The translations under genes and the position numbers were made by a program. From Thiohalobacter thiocyanaticus (lineage in GTDB: Bacteria > Pseudomonadota > Gammaproteobacteria > Thiohalobacterales > Thiohalobacteraceae): DNA of 64,000 bases. The notes beneath the pieces are model-generated. The model saw only the letters and a list, made by a program, of their open reading frames with translations. It did no database searches and was not told the DNA's origin. The stretch covers positions 620,001 to 684,000 of the forward strand of contig NZ_QZMU01000001.1 of the NCBI RefSeq assembly GCF_003932505.1, in the 5' to 3' direction. This document shows positions 24,032-32,487 of this stretch, piece after piece. Within the stretch, counting starts at the first letter, position 1. Each line of letters starts with the position of its first letter.

Positions 24032-25842
24032 GCCAGACGCCGGGCCTGATCCCTGGCCGGCGCCGCCGGCCGCGCCGGCCGCGGTCCATTGACCACGGCG
24101 GCCGGCGGTGCGGCCGCCTCGGCCGCACGCCGGGCCAGGAATTCCTGGCGGGCACGCGAACGTGCGAGCTTGCCGGAAGAGGTACGCGGCAGGGTCCGGG
24201 GCGGCACCAGCTCGACGATGCAGTCGATGCCGAACTCGGCCCGCACCTGCCCCTTGATGTTCTTGACCAGCGTCTCACGCTTGAGCGGATCGCGCTCCCG
24301 GCACTGCACGACCACGGCAGCCGTCTCGTGCTGATGGTCGTCGGTCACGGCGAAGGCCGCGGCGTCGGTGAAGCGCACGCCCGGCTGCTGCTTGGCCAGG
24401 TATTCCAGATCCTGCGGCCAGATGTTGCGGCCGTGGACGATGATCATGTCCTTCTTGCGGCCGGTGACCACCAGGTTGCCGTCGATCAGGTAGCCGACAT
24501 CACCGGTATTGAGCCAGCCGTCGGGACTCATCACCTCGCGGGTGGAGGCCTCGTCCTCGAAATAGCCGCTCATCACACTCGGGCCGCGCAGATGGATACT
24601 GCCGACATGACGTTCCGGCAGCGGGTTGCCGTCATCATCGCGGATCGAGACCTCGAAGGTCGGGAGCAGCGGACCGCAGTCGACATATTTCGCCACGCGC
24701 ACGCCTTCGCGCTCGGCCGTCTCCGGATCCAGCGGCCGGGCCTCGTGCGCCTGCTGCAGGTACTCGGCATCAACGCAGTCGACCACCATCTCCTCACCCA
24801 GGGGCGCGAAGCTGATGGCGAGCGAGCACTCGGCCATGCCGTAACAGGCCACATAGGCGCGCGGGTCGAAACCGGCCGGCGCGACGGCCTCGGCAAAGCG
24901 CTGCAGCGGCTCCGGGCTGATCAGCTCGGCGCCGACACAGGCCACGCGCCAGTTACTGAGATCCCACTGTTCGGCATCCCGCGGGCGCACGCGCATGGCG
25001 GCCAGGTCGTAGCCGAAGGGCGGCGCGGAGGCGATGGTGGCGCGGTTGCGCGACATCAATTCCAGCCACTGGCGTGGCCGCATGGCGAAATCGCGGGTGC
25101 CCAGGAAGTCGACCGAACGCTGGGTGGCCATGGGCATGATGATGAAGGCCACCAGTCCCATGTCGTGATAGAAGGGCAGCCAGGAGCCGAAACGGTCCTG
25201 ATCGTTGAGCTTCAGCCCGTTCAGTGCCATGTCGTTGATGTTGGCCAGCACGGTGGCGTGGTCGATCACCACGCCGCGCGGGAAACGCGTGCTGCCGGAG
25301 GTGTACTGGATGTAAGCCGTATCTTCCGGCGCGGCCCCGGGCAGCTCGCCCGTGAAGGGTTCGAGTGCATCGAAAACGTCCGGCGTGCCCACGCAGCGCA
25401 GCTCCAGTCCGTCGGTGGCCTCTTCGAGAAAGCTCAGCCATTCCTCGGGCGCCATGGCCGCCTCGGCCCGGCAGTTCTCGAGCAGCTTGCGCAGCTGGTT
25501 GACGAAGGCCTGATGCCCGCCGATGTGTACGGTGGCCGGCAACGGCACCGGTACCAGGCCGGCATACTGGCAGGCCCAGAAGAAGCGCACGAAGTCGGGC
25601 GTCGTCTCCGCCACCAGCGCGACCCGGCCGCCCTTTTCGATCCCCAGGCCGAGCAGCCGACGGGCAAGCGCCAGGGACTGTTCGCGCAGTTCCCCGTAGC
25701 GCAGGGCGCAATAGAGCTGGCCCCGGCCGTTGTAGAAGTTCACGCCGGTCTCACCGCCAGCGGCATAATCCAGGGCTTCGCACAGGGTCGAGAAGGTGGA
25801 GGGTCGCAAAGCTAGATCATGCGAACTGCCTGTCGGCTGCAT
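24028..25842 (-). CDS. Fatty acyl-AMP ligase / acyl-ACP synthetase (AasR-like)
   Basis: A 604-residue ANL-superfamily adenylating enzyme of the fatty acyl-AMP ligase type. The phosphate loop is YIQYTSGSTRFPRGV, followed by LPFYHDMGLV, YGMAECSLAI, GWLNTGDVGYL and GRKKDMIIVHGRNIWPQDLE. The C-terminal domain ends with LPRTSSGKLARSRAR. I prefer ATG 25842, preceded by AAGGAT, over the ATG at 25896. The last ~35 residues are a Pro/Ala-rich tail. It activates a long-chain fatty acid and probably loads it on the carrier protein two genes downstream. It heads the seven-gene operon that runs to lptG. Confidence 0.88.
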   Translation of the reverse strand: MQPTGSSHDLALRPSTFSTLCEALDYAAGGETGVNFYNGRGQLYCALRYGELREQSLALARRLLGLGIEKGGRVALVAETTPDFVRFFWACQYAGLVPVPLPATVHIGGHQAFVNQLRKLLENCRAEAAMAPEEWLSFLEEATDGLELRCVGTPDVFDALEPFTGELPGAAPEDTAYIQYTSGSTRFPRGVVIDHATVLANINDMALNGLKLNDQDRFGSWLPFYHDMGLVAFIIMPMATQRSVDFLGTRDFAMRPRQWLELMSRNRATIASAPPFGYDLAAMRVRPRDAEQWDLSNWRVACVGAELISPEPLQRFAEAVAPAGFDPRAYVACYGMAECSLAISFAPLGEEMVVDCVDAEYLQQAHEARPLDPETAEREGVRVAKYVDCGPLLPTFEVSIRDDDGNPLPERHVGSIHLRGPSVMSGYFEDEASTREVMSPDGWLNTGDVGYLIDGNLVVTGRKKDMIIVHGRNIWPQDLEYLAKQQPGVRFTDAAAFAVTDDHQHETAAVVVQCRERDPLKRETLVKNIKGQVRAEFGIDCIVELVPPRTLPRTSSGKLARSRARQEFLARRAAEAAAPPAAVVNGPRPARPAAPARDQARRLA

Positions 25843-26208
25843 TACATTATCCTTTTCCGGTTTCGGAAGCGTCTTGGTTTCAGGTCCAATTGGCAAATAC
25901 TAATATAAGACTGCCAGTTACCCCAAAGGTTTCAACAAATTTGTGAAACAGTTTGCCCATCATTGGGACATATAAGCGCCAATGATACGACGCCGGGCGG
26001 GGTAATTTCAATCTTCCCTGTCCAGAGGAGCTCCGGGACCCGCTCGCCACCGCCCGTTTCTGTCGGCTCAAGGTAACACCTTCCGGGCCCCGTATTCCCG
26101 TGCCGGGGATGAAATTCCCGCCTCTGTGACCGACTTCACACGCCTGTCCGGCACAAATCCGACCGGGTTCACACAGGCATCCCGCCCCGCGACCGATACG
26201 CCTGCCAG
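25843..26208. other. Divergent intergenic region between the sphingolipid operon and the subtilase gene
   Basis: This 366-bp gap separates two divergent starts. An AT-rich patch (about 25895-25960) contains TATATT-like hexamers on the minus strand that could form the operon promoter, but no -35/-10 pair is convincing. No gene, repeat or binding dyad is clear in the rest. Confidence 0.4.
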
Positions 26209-29200
26209 TTGCCAAACAACCCGCAGGTATTTCCCGTGCCCCTGATCCCTGGTTCTGCCCCGCGACCACGCCTTCCGGCCCTGTTTCTGCTCCTGCTGGC
26301 ATTTGCCTGCCTGTCCCGCACACCGCTCACGGCCGCCGAACTCGGGGCCTCGACGCCGCCGCAGACGGTCGAGGGTCAGATCATCGTGCGCGCGGCCGAT
26401 GGCGTCAGCGCCCTGGAGTTTGCCGATATCGTCGGCTTCTACGATGCCCGGCTCCGGGAGCACATCGACCCCATCAATACCCGGGTGCTGCATGTACCCG
26501 CAGGTATTGAGCAGGCTATCGTGCAGGAATTGGGCCAGGATCCCGGGATCGTGTTCGCCGAACGCGACATGAAGCTCGGCATCGAGTCCCTGACGCCGAA
26601 CGATCCGAAATACGCCGACCAGTGGCACCTGCACAGCTTCGAATCCGAGCGTGCCTGGCGGTATTCACAGGGCAGCGGCATCACCGTGGCCGTGCTCGAT
26701 ACCGGTGTGCACGGCGCGCACCCCGATTTCGGCAACCGGGTGCTGGCAGGCTGGAACGCCGTGGACCAGGGCACGGACAGCAGCGACATCAATGGTCACG
26801 GGACCAAGGTCGCCGGGGTGATCGCGGCCGTGACCGACAATGGCATCGGCGTGGCCTCGATCGCTCCGCAGACCCGTATCCTGCCGATCCGGGTCAGCAA
26901 TGACAGCGACGGCGGCGCCTACCTCAGCGACATCGCCCGCGGCCTGACCTATGCCGCCGATGCCGGCGCCGACGTCGCCAACATCAGTTACAACGTCAGT
27001 TCCAGCAGCAGCGTGGCCAGCGCCGCTGAATACATGCGCGACCGCGGCGGCGTGGTCGTGGTCGCCGCCGGCAACGACGGCATCGATCCCGGCTACAGCG
27101 ACAGCCCGGCGATGATCACGGTCTCGGCCACCACCAGCAGCGACAGCCTGGCCAGCTGGTCCAATTTCGGTGCATACGTCGATGTCTCCGCACCCGGACA
27201 GGGCATCTGGACACTGAACCGCAACGACGGCTATTCCACCGCCAGCGGCACCTCCTTCGCCTCGCCGGCCACCGCTGGCGTGGTGGCGCTGATCATGGCT
27301 GCCGACCCCGATCTCAGCCCCGCCGAGGTCGAAACCCTGCTGGAGACCCACGCCGATGACCTGGGCAGCACGGGCTGGGATCCGCAGTACGGCCATGGAC
27401 GGGTCAATGCCGGCCGGGTGACCGAACAGGCCGCCGGCGGTGATACCCCGGACACCCAGCCGCCGGTCGTCACCGCGCCGGCCGCCGTCACGGTCGAGGC
27501 CACCGGCGCGCTGACCGGTGTCACACTGGGCAGTGCCAGCGCCCACGACGATATCGACGGCAACCTCAATGCCGTACCGGACACCACCGGGCCCTTCCCC
27601 GTAGGCAGCCACAGCGTCACCTGGACCGCCACCGACAGCGCCGGCAACACCGGCAGCGCCATCCAGAGCGTGACCGTGCAGGACACCACGGCGCCCGAGG
27701 TGCAGGCACCCGCGGATCTAACTGTGCAGTCCACGGGCGACGCGGTGGCGGTCGATCTGGGCAGCGCGTCGGCCAGTGACCGGGTCGACGGCAGTCTCAG
27801 CGCGAGCGCCGACAATATCGGTCCCTTTGCCCTCGGCACCCACACCGTAACCTGGACCGCCACCGATGCCGCCGGTAATAGCGGCAGCGACACTCAGACC
27901 GTGGTCGTGACCCTGAGCGATGTGACTGCCCCCGTGGTCAGCGCCCCGCCCGACATCCTGATCGAGGCCAGCGGCAGCCTGACCGCCGTAGCCCTGGGCA
28001 GCGCCAGTGCCGTGGACAATATCGACGGCAGCCTGAGCGCCAGTCCCAACCGCAGCGGGCCCTTCCCAGTGGGCAGCCACACCGTCACCTGGACGGCGAC
28101 CGACAGCGCCGGCAACACCGGCAGTGCGACCCAGACCGTCAGCGTGCAGGACACCACGCCGCCGTCCCTGAACCCGCCCGCCACCCGTACGCTGGACGCC
28201 ACCGGCTATCTCACCAATGTGAATCTGAAAGCGCCCACTGCAACCGACCTGGTCGATGGCGACATCACCGCCGTGGCCGACCGCATCGGGCCCTTCACCA
28301 GCGGCCGGCATAACATTACCTGGACGGCCACGGACGCCGCCGGCAACAGCCGCCAGGTGGTGCAGACGCTCAAGGTGCGGCCGCTGGCCGAGTTCGAACT
28401 GGACCAGGAAGCCGGCGAAGGCGACACGGTCGAGGTCCGGGTCCAACTCAGCGGCGACGCGGCGGACTACCCGGTGCGCCTGCCCTATCGGGTCGGCGGC
28501 AGCGCCACGCCCGGCCAGGACCATGACGCCAGCGACGGTGAACTGGTGATCAGAACCGGACGCAGCGCCACGCTGAGCTTCAACGTGGTCGATGAACAGG
28601 CCGTGGGCGAAGGCGACGAGACCGTCACCTTCACCCTGGACACACCGGACAATGCCGCACTCGGCGGCCGCGCCAGCCACACCGTCACCCTCCGCGAGCA
28701 GAACCTGCCGCCGCGGGCCGAACTCGAGGTCCGTCAGGACGGACAGCCGACGAGCACCGTCTATGCCTCCGCGGGACAGGTGCGGGTCACCGCGCGGGTC
28801 GAGGACGCCAATCCCGATGACAGCCACACCTATGACTGGAGCCTGACCGACGCCTCGCTGGTGTCGACCAGTGGCGTGGCCGGTGAGGAGTACAGCTTCG
28901 ATCCACAACAGCTGGCACCGGGTATCTACATCCTGCGCCTGACCGTGACCGATGACGGCAGCCCGGCCGAGGCGGTCACCGTCCAGACCAGCGTGCAGGT
29001 CGCATCCCGACCGCCTGCGCTGAACGCCAACGAGGACAGCGACAACGACGGCATCGACGATGCCAGCGAAGGCACCGGCGACAGCAAGGGCAACGGCATC
29101 CCCGATTACCTCGACGCCCTGCCCGACCGGCATGTGCTGCAGTCCCGGGCCCGTGTCGCCGACCGCGATCTGCTGGTCACCGAGGCGGGCCTGCGGCTGC

Positions 29201-29832
29201 GCCTGGGCACCACGGCACTGGCCGCGGGCCGGCACGCCGCCGGCGTCTCAGCCACGGACATCGTCAATCATGGCAGCGCGAGCGGCACGGCGGCCGTGGC
29301 CGCGGACGATGCACGCCGCTATCCCGGGGGGCTGTTCGACTTCGAGCTGACCGGTCTGAGCCAGGCGGGCCAGTCGGTGCAGGTGGTCGTCCCGCAGCTG
29401 GCGCCGATTCCGGCCGGCGGTGTCTATCGCAAATACTTAAGCGACCAGGGCTGGCAGGAGTTCGTCATCGATGCCCGCAACCGCCTGGCCTCCGCGCCCG
29501 GCGGCAAGGGCAGCTGCCCGTCACCGTCCAGCCCGGCCTGGCGGGAGGGCCTGAATGCGGGCGATCTGTGCGTGCGGCTGACCCTTGAGGACGGCGGTCC
29601 CAATGACGCCGACGGCCGCGCCAACGGCCAGATCCTGGATCCCGGCGGCGTGGCTGCCCCCGCCAGCAGCGGCGGGAGCAGCAGCAGTAGTAACAACCTC
29701 AGCAGCAGCGAGGGCGGCGGTGGCGGCGGCTGCAGTCTGGGCGGCAGGAGTTCACAGGATCCGCTGTTCCCGTTACTGGCGCTGTTCGCCGCAGCCGGGC
29801 TGTTGCGCAGAGGGTGCCGGGCACAGGGATGA
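26209..29832 (+). CDS. Secreted subtilisin-like (S8) protease with HYR repeats and C-terminal sorting tail
   Basis: A ~1,207-residue extracellular protease. A signal peptide (PALFLLLLAFACLSRTP, about 23-39) is followed by an inhibitor-like propeptide. The S8 domain has Asp164 (AVLDTGVHGAHPDF), His197 (NGHGTKVAG), oxyanion Asn289 and Ser349 (SGTSFASP). Four HYR-type immunoglobulin-like repeats follow (about 419-735, each with TWTATDxAGN), then a Calx-beta-like domain, a PKD-like domain and a Ca-binding thrombospondin-3-like stretch near 940. The tail has a Gly run, Cys, DPLFPLLALFAAAG and RRG, resembling JDVT-CTERM signals removed by a dedicated peptidase. The start is uncertain: TTG 26209 or GTG 26236. 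Confidence 0.85.
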   Translation: MPNNPQVFPVPLIPGSAPRPRLPALFLLLLAFACLSRTPLTAAELGASTPPQTVEGQIIVRAADGVSALEFADIVGFYDARLREHIDPINTRVLHVPAGIEQAIVQELGQDPGIVFAERDMKLGIESLTPNDPKYADQWHLHSFESERAWRYSQGSGITVAVLDTGVHGAHPDFGNRVLAGWNAVDQGTDSSDINGHGTKVAGVIAAVTDNGIGVASIAPQTRILPIRVSNDSDGGAYLSDIARGLTYAADAGADVANISYNVSSSSSVASAAEYMRDRGGVVVVAAGNDGIDPGYSDSPAMITVSATTSSDSLASWSNFGAYVDVSAPGQGIWTLNRNDGYSTASGTSFASPATAGVVALIMAADPDLSPAEVETLLETHADDLGSTGWDPQYGHGRVNAGRVTEQAAGGDTPDTQPPVVTAPAAVTVEATGALTGVTLGSASAHDDIDGNLNAVPDTTGPFPVGSHSVTWTATDSAGNTGSAIQSVTVQDTTAPEVQAPADLTVQSTGDAVAVDLGSASASDRVDGSLSASADNIGPFALGTHTVTWTATDAAGNSGSDTQTVVVTLSDVTAPVVSAPPDILIEASGSLTAVALGSASAVDNIDGSLSASPNRSGPFPVGSHTVTWTATDSAGNTGSATQTVSVQDTTPPSLNPPATRTLDATGYLTNVNLKAPTATDLVDGDITAVADRIGPFTSGRHNITWTATDAAGNSRQVVQTLKVRPLAEFELDQEAGEGDTVEVRVQLSGDAADYPVRLPYRVGGSATPGQDHDASDGELVIRTGRSATLSFNVVDEQAVGEGDETVTFTLDTPDNAALGGRASHTVTLREQNLPPRAELEVRQDGQPTSTVYASAGQVRVTARVEDANPDDSHTYDWSLTDASLVSTSGVAGEEYSFDPQQLAPGIYILRLTVTDDGSPAEAVTVQTSVQVASRPPALNANEDSDNDGIDDASEGTGDSKGNGIPDYLDALPDRHVLQSRARVADRDLLVTEAGLRLRLGTTALAAGRHAAGVSATDIVNHGSASGTAAVAADDARRYPGGLFDFELTGLSQAGQSVQVVVPQLAPIPAGGVYRKYLSDQGWQEFVIDARNRLASAPGGKGSCPSPSSPAWREGLNAGDLCVRLTLEDGGPNDADGRANGQILDPGGVAAPASSGGSSSSSNNLSSSEGGGGGGCSLGGRSSQDPLFPLLALFAAAGLLRRGCRAQG

Positions 29833-29847
29833 TCGTCGCAACGCCCG

Positions 29848-29878
29848 GCCGCGGCGGCGCCGGTGACGCCGCCGCGGC
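29848..29878. terminator. GC-rich hairpin between convergent subtilase and dsrB genes
   Basis: A perfect 12-bp stem (GCCGCGGCGGCG / CGCCGCCGCGGC) with a 7-base loop lies between the two stops. The T-run is weak (TTCCCTC), so it may end transcription from either side but is not a textbook intrinsic terminator. Confidence 0.5.
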
Positions 29879-29883
29879 TTCCC

Positions 29884-30957
29884 TCAAAAGCGGATATGCG
29901 TGGAATGGTTGAGGGTGTATTTCGCCCCCTTCCAGTTGTCGACGTGGAAGCGGGTGAAGGGTAGTCCGGTCTTTTCGAAGAACCGCGGCCAGCCGATCCG
30001 CTCGACCCATTCGCCGACGCGTTCCCAGTCGCGGGCATCCTCCTGGTAGCACTTCAGGATCTTCTTGACCAGGGCCGAAACCTCGGGCCAGCGTGGCGGC
30101 TTATTCGGCAGGCCGGCGGCGACCAGCTTCATGAAGCTCGGCTTGGAGCGGGCATTGGAGTTCTTGCCGCCGATCCAGATCGCCAGTTTGGAATTGACCG
30201 GGTCGTTGATCTGCATCGGCGGGCAGGGCGGATAGCAGGCCCCGCAGCAGATGCACTTGCGCTCATCGACTTCCAGCGAGGGTTTGCCGTTGACGATGGC
30301 CGGACGGATCGCGGCCACCGGGCAGCGGGCGACCACCGAGGGACGTTCACAGATATTGGCCACCAGATCGTGATTGATCATGGGCGGCTTGGTGTGCTGG
30401 ATGTTGATGGCGATATCGGCCTGCCCGCCGCAGTTGATCTGGCAGCAGGAGGTCGAGATGTGCACCCGGTTGGGCATGCGTTCGTTGACGAACTCCTCGT
30501 ACAGTTCGTCCATCAGCGCCTTGACCACGCCGGAGGCATCGGTAGCCGGGATGTCGCAATGCAGAAAACCCTGGGTGTGGGAAATCATCGACACCGAGTT
30601 GCCGGTACCGCCGACCGGGAAACCCTCATCGTTCAACTTATCGATCAGGGGGACGACCCTGGCCTCGTCACTCACCATGAACTCGATGTTGCTGCGGATG
30701 GTGAAGCGGACATGGCTTTCGCCATACTCATCGGCAATGGCGCACAGCTTGCGGATGGTGCCGGTGTCCATCTGGCGCTGGGTGCCGGCACGCACGGTCC
30801 AGATGCTGTCCCCGTTCACGGATCTGTGGTGCAGCACACCGGGGCGGCAGCGTTCATGCCAGTCCCACTGGCCATAGTTGCGGCGCATCACGGGATGCAT
30901 GTACTGGAATGGGTCTGGCACGCCGCTCTCGACGGCTTCACGATACTGATCGCTCAT
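29884..30957 (-). CDS. dsrB: Dissimilatory sulfite reductase beta subunit
   Basis: A 357-residue subunit of siroheme dissimilatory sulfite reductase. It has the DsrB start DPFQYMHPVMRRNYGQWDWH, the siroheme/cluster region TSCCQINCGGQADIAINIQH (C171, C172, C176) and a ferredoxin domain with C212 and CICCGACYPPC (about 237-245). It begins 45 bp after dsrA with GGAGAG before the ATG. Length and motifs fit the oxidative (reverse) type of purple sulfur bacteria, in which sulfane sulfur on DsrC is oxidised to sulfite in the cytoplasm. The usual downstream dsrEFHCMKLJOPN genes are missing; the next gene is the convergent protease. Confidence 0.92.
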   Translation of the reverse strand: MSDQYREAVESGVPDPFQYMHPVMRRNYGQWDWHERCRPGVLHHRSVNGDSIWTVRAGTQRQMDTGTIRKLCAIADEYGESHVRFTIRSNIEFMVSDEARVVPLIDKLNDEGFPVGGTGNSVSMISHTQGFLHCDIPATDASGVVKALMDELYEEFVNERMPNRVHISTSCCQINCGGQADIAINIQHTKPPMINHDLVANICERPSVVARCPVAAIRPAIVNGKPSLEVDERKCICCGACYPPCPPMQINDPVNSKLAIWIGGKNSNARSKPSFMKLVAAGLPNKPPRWPEVSALVKKILKCYQEDARDWERVGEWVERIGWPRFFEKTGLPFTRFHVDNWKGAKYTLNHSTHIRF

Positions 30958-31002
30958 TTCACTCTCCTCGCAATCTCTGGACTATCGGACACAGGCGTAC
31001 GG

Positions 31003-32241
31003 CTACGCGCCCTGCTTACCGGCCTGGCGCTTACGCCACTTCTCCGCTTCCTCCTCCCAGGCGTCCATGCGGGCGTAGGAGTTGCTGCGCGGCTGGGCGA
31101 CCATGGCCGGCTCGACCTCTACACCGATTCCCTCCAGAAAATTGGTAAGGCCGATGCGCTCGATGGTTTCGCCCAGGCGCTCGTGCTCCAGCCCGTTCTC
31201 GGCCCAGAAATCGATGATGGTCTCGGCCAGCTCAACCAGTTCCTCGTAATCCTGCTGGGTCTCCAGTTTGCGGAAAGGGACCAGCACCGTGCCGAACAGA
31301 TCACCGATCTTGAGGGTGCGCTTGCCGCCGACCAGGATTGTCACCCCGCGGTCCAGTCCCGGTGAGAGCGCCTTCGTCATGACATTGATGCAATGCATGC
31401 AGCGCACGCAGTTGCTGTTATCGATCTCCAGCGTATCGTCCTTGGTGAGTTTCATGCACTGCGTGGGACAGCGCGAGATGACATTCTCCTGCACATAGTC
31501 GCGGCCCTTGTCCATGACGAACTTTCTGACCTCATCCTGTTTGATGCGGATATCGTCGCGCCAGGTTCCGATCACGGCCATATCCGAACGCTGGATCGAG
31601 TTCATGCAGTCGTTGGGACAGCCCGAGAACTTGAACTTGAACTTGTAGGGCAGGGCCGGACGATGCAGGTCGTCGGTAAATGAATTCATCACCTGGCGGT
31701 GGGCGACGGCTTCATTGAAGCAGGAGTGCTCGCAGCGCGCCGCTCCCACGCAGGACATCGATGTCCGCACCGAGGGACCGGCGCCGCCCAGGTCAAAGCC
31801 GAGTTCATTGATGGCATCGAACGCGGCCTGAATATTCTCGGACTTGCAGCCCTGGAACATCATGTCGCCGCTCTGACCATGCAGCGCCAGCAGCCCGGAC
31901 CCATGCTCGTCCCAGACATCGCACAGCGCGCGCAGGAGCTCCGTATCGTAGTGCATGCCCGGCGCGGGCATCACGCGCAGGGTATGGAATTCCGAGGACT
32001 CGGGGAACTTGTCGGCCACCTCCGAAAACCGCGGGATAATGCCGCCGCCGTAGCCGCGTACGGTAACGGTGCCGCCCTTCCAGTAGCCCTTGATGTTCTG
32101 GTAGGAATGCTCCAGCTGCCCCAGCAGGTCGGCCATCATCGGCTTGTCCTGCGCCAGGCGCTTGAAACCGGTCACGAAACTGGGCCATGGACCGCTCTCG
32201 AGTTGATCCAGATTCGGCGTGTCGTGCTGCTTCTTCGTCAT
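31003..32241 (-). CDS. dsrA: Dissimilatory sulfite reductase alpha subunit
   Basis: A 412-residue alpha subunit. It begins with the DsrA signature LESGPWPSFVTGFKRLA and contains GYGGGIIPRFSEV and HGQSGDMMFQGC. The siroheme-bound cluster ligands are C164 and C170 (SCVGAARC) and C208 and C212 (SGCPNDC). The ferredoxin insert has C258, C262 and NCVRCMHC (278-284). ATG 32241 follows GGAGG at about 10-base spacing; the in-frame extension upstream is leader sequence. It forms a two-gene operon with dsrB. A conserved ~51-bp element lies 127-177 bp upstream and a leader hairpin between. The very close match to Allochromatium-type DsrA suggests sulfur oxidation, but direction cannot be proved from sequence alone. 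Confidence 0.93.
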   Translation of the reverse strand: MTKKQHDTPNLDQLESGPWPSFVTGFKRLAQDKPMMADLLGQLEHSYQNIKGYWKGGTVTVRGYGGGIIPRFSEVADKFPESSEFHTLRVMPAPGMHYDTELLRALCDVWDEHGSGLLALHGQSGDMMFQGCKSENIQAAFDAINELGFDLGGAGPSVRTSMSCVGAARCEHSCFNEAVAHRQVMNSFTDDLHRPALPYKFKFKFSGCPNDCMNSIQRSDMAVIGTWRDDIRIKQDEVRKFVMDKGRDYVQENVISRCPTQCMKLTKDDTLEIDNSNCVRCMHCINVMTKALSPGLDRGVTILVGGKRTLKIGDLFGTVLVPFRKLETQQDYEELVELAETIIDFWAENGLEHERLGETIERIGLTNFLEGIGVEVEPAMVAQPRSNSYARMDAWEEEAEKWRKRQAGKQGA

Positions 32242-32291
32242 AACCTGTGACCTCCATTGCCGGCTGAATTGAACTGCCGTTACTCGGGGGA

Positions 32292-32328
32292 TGCATGTCG
32301 CAATCCACACCGCATCGGATTGCATGCA
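32292..32328 (-). other. Leader hairpin upstream of dsrA
   Basis: In the mRNA sense, TGCATGCAATCC pairs with GGATTG-CGA-CATGCA around a 10-base loop, leaving a 3-base bulge. It lies between the conserved upstream element and the dsrA start, so it would be in the transcript leader if the element is the promoter region. Confidence 0.45.
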
Positions 32329-32367
32329 CTCTACGCATACATTCTTGGCCGCCCTGACAGATAAAGG

Positions 32368-32418
32368 CAAACGATATTATTCGGCTATTTAAATCGGTAA
32401 TTCCGATATAAAAGCTGG
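32368..32418 (-). promoter_or_regulatory. Conserved upstream element of dsrAB (copy 1)
   Basis: Read towards dsrA it shares TTTATATCG, TTAAATAG and GAATAATATCGTTTG, in the same order and spacing, with the element upstream of the dsrC-like gene. It contains the dyad ATCGGAATTACCGAT, a T-N11-A motif typical of LysR-type binding sites. The LysR gene at 33540 is the obvious candidate regulator. Confidence 0.65.
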
Positions 32419-32487
32419 TTTGACGAACATCAAGGAAGGATTTTCTGACGCCGTGTCAACACAGCCGAGGGAACTCGACCGCATCAC

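Noticed and set aside
24328-25815. A 495-codon open frame on the plus strand opposite the acyl ligase gene
   Set aside because: It is a mirror of the GC-rich coding pattern of the ligase on the minus strand, has no domain features, and the ligase motifs are clear.
26068-26634. A 188-codon minus-strand frame across the start of the subtilase gene
   Set aside because: Composition typical of a shadow frame; the signal peptide and propeptide on the plus strand explain the region.
27718-29235. A 505-codon minus-strand frame inside the subtilase gene
   Set aside because: The plus-strand frame has an intact protease and four repeats; the minus frame only reflects the repeat composition.
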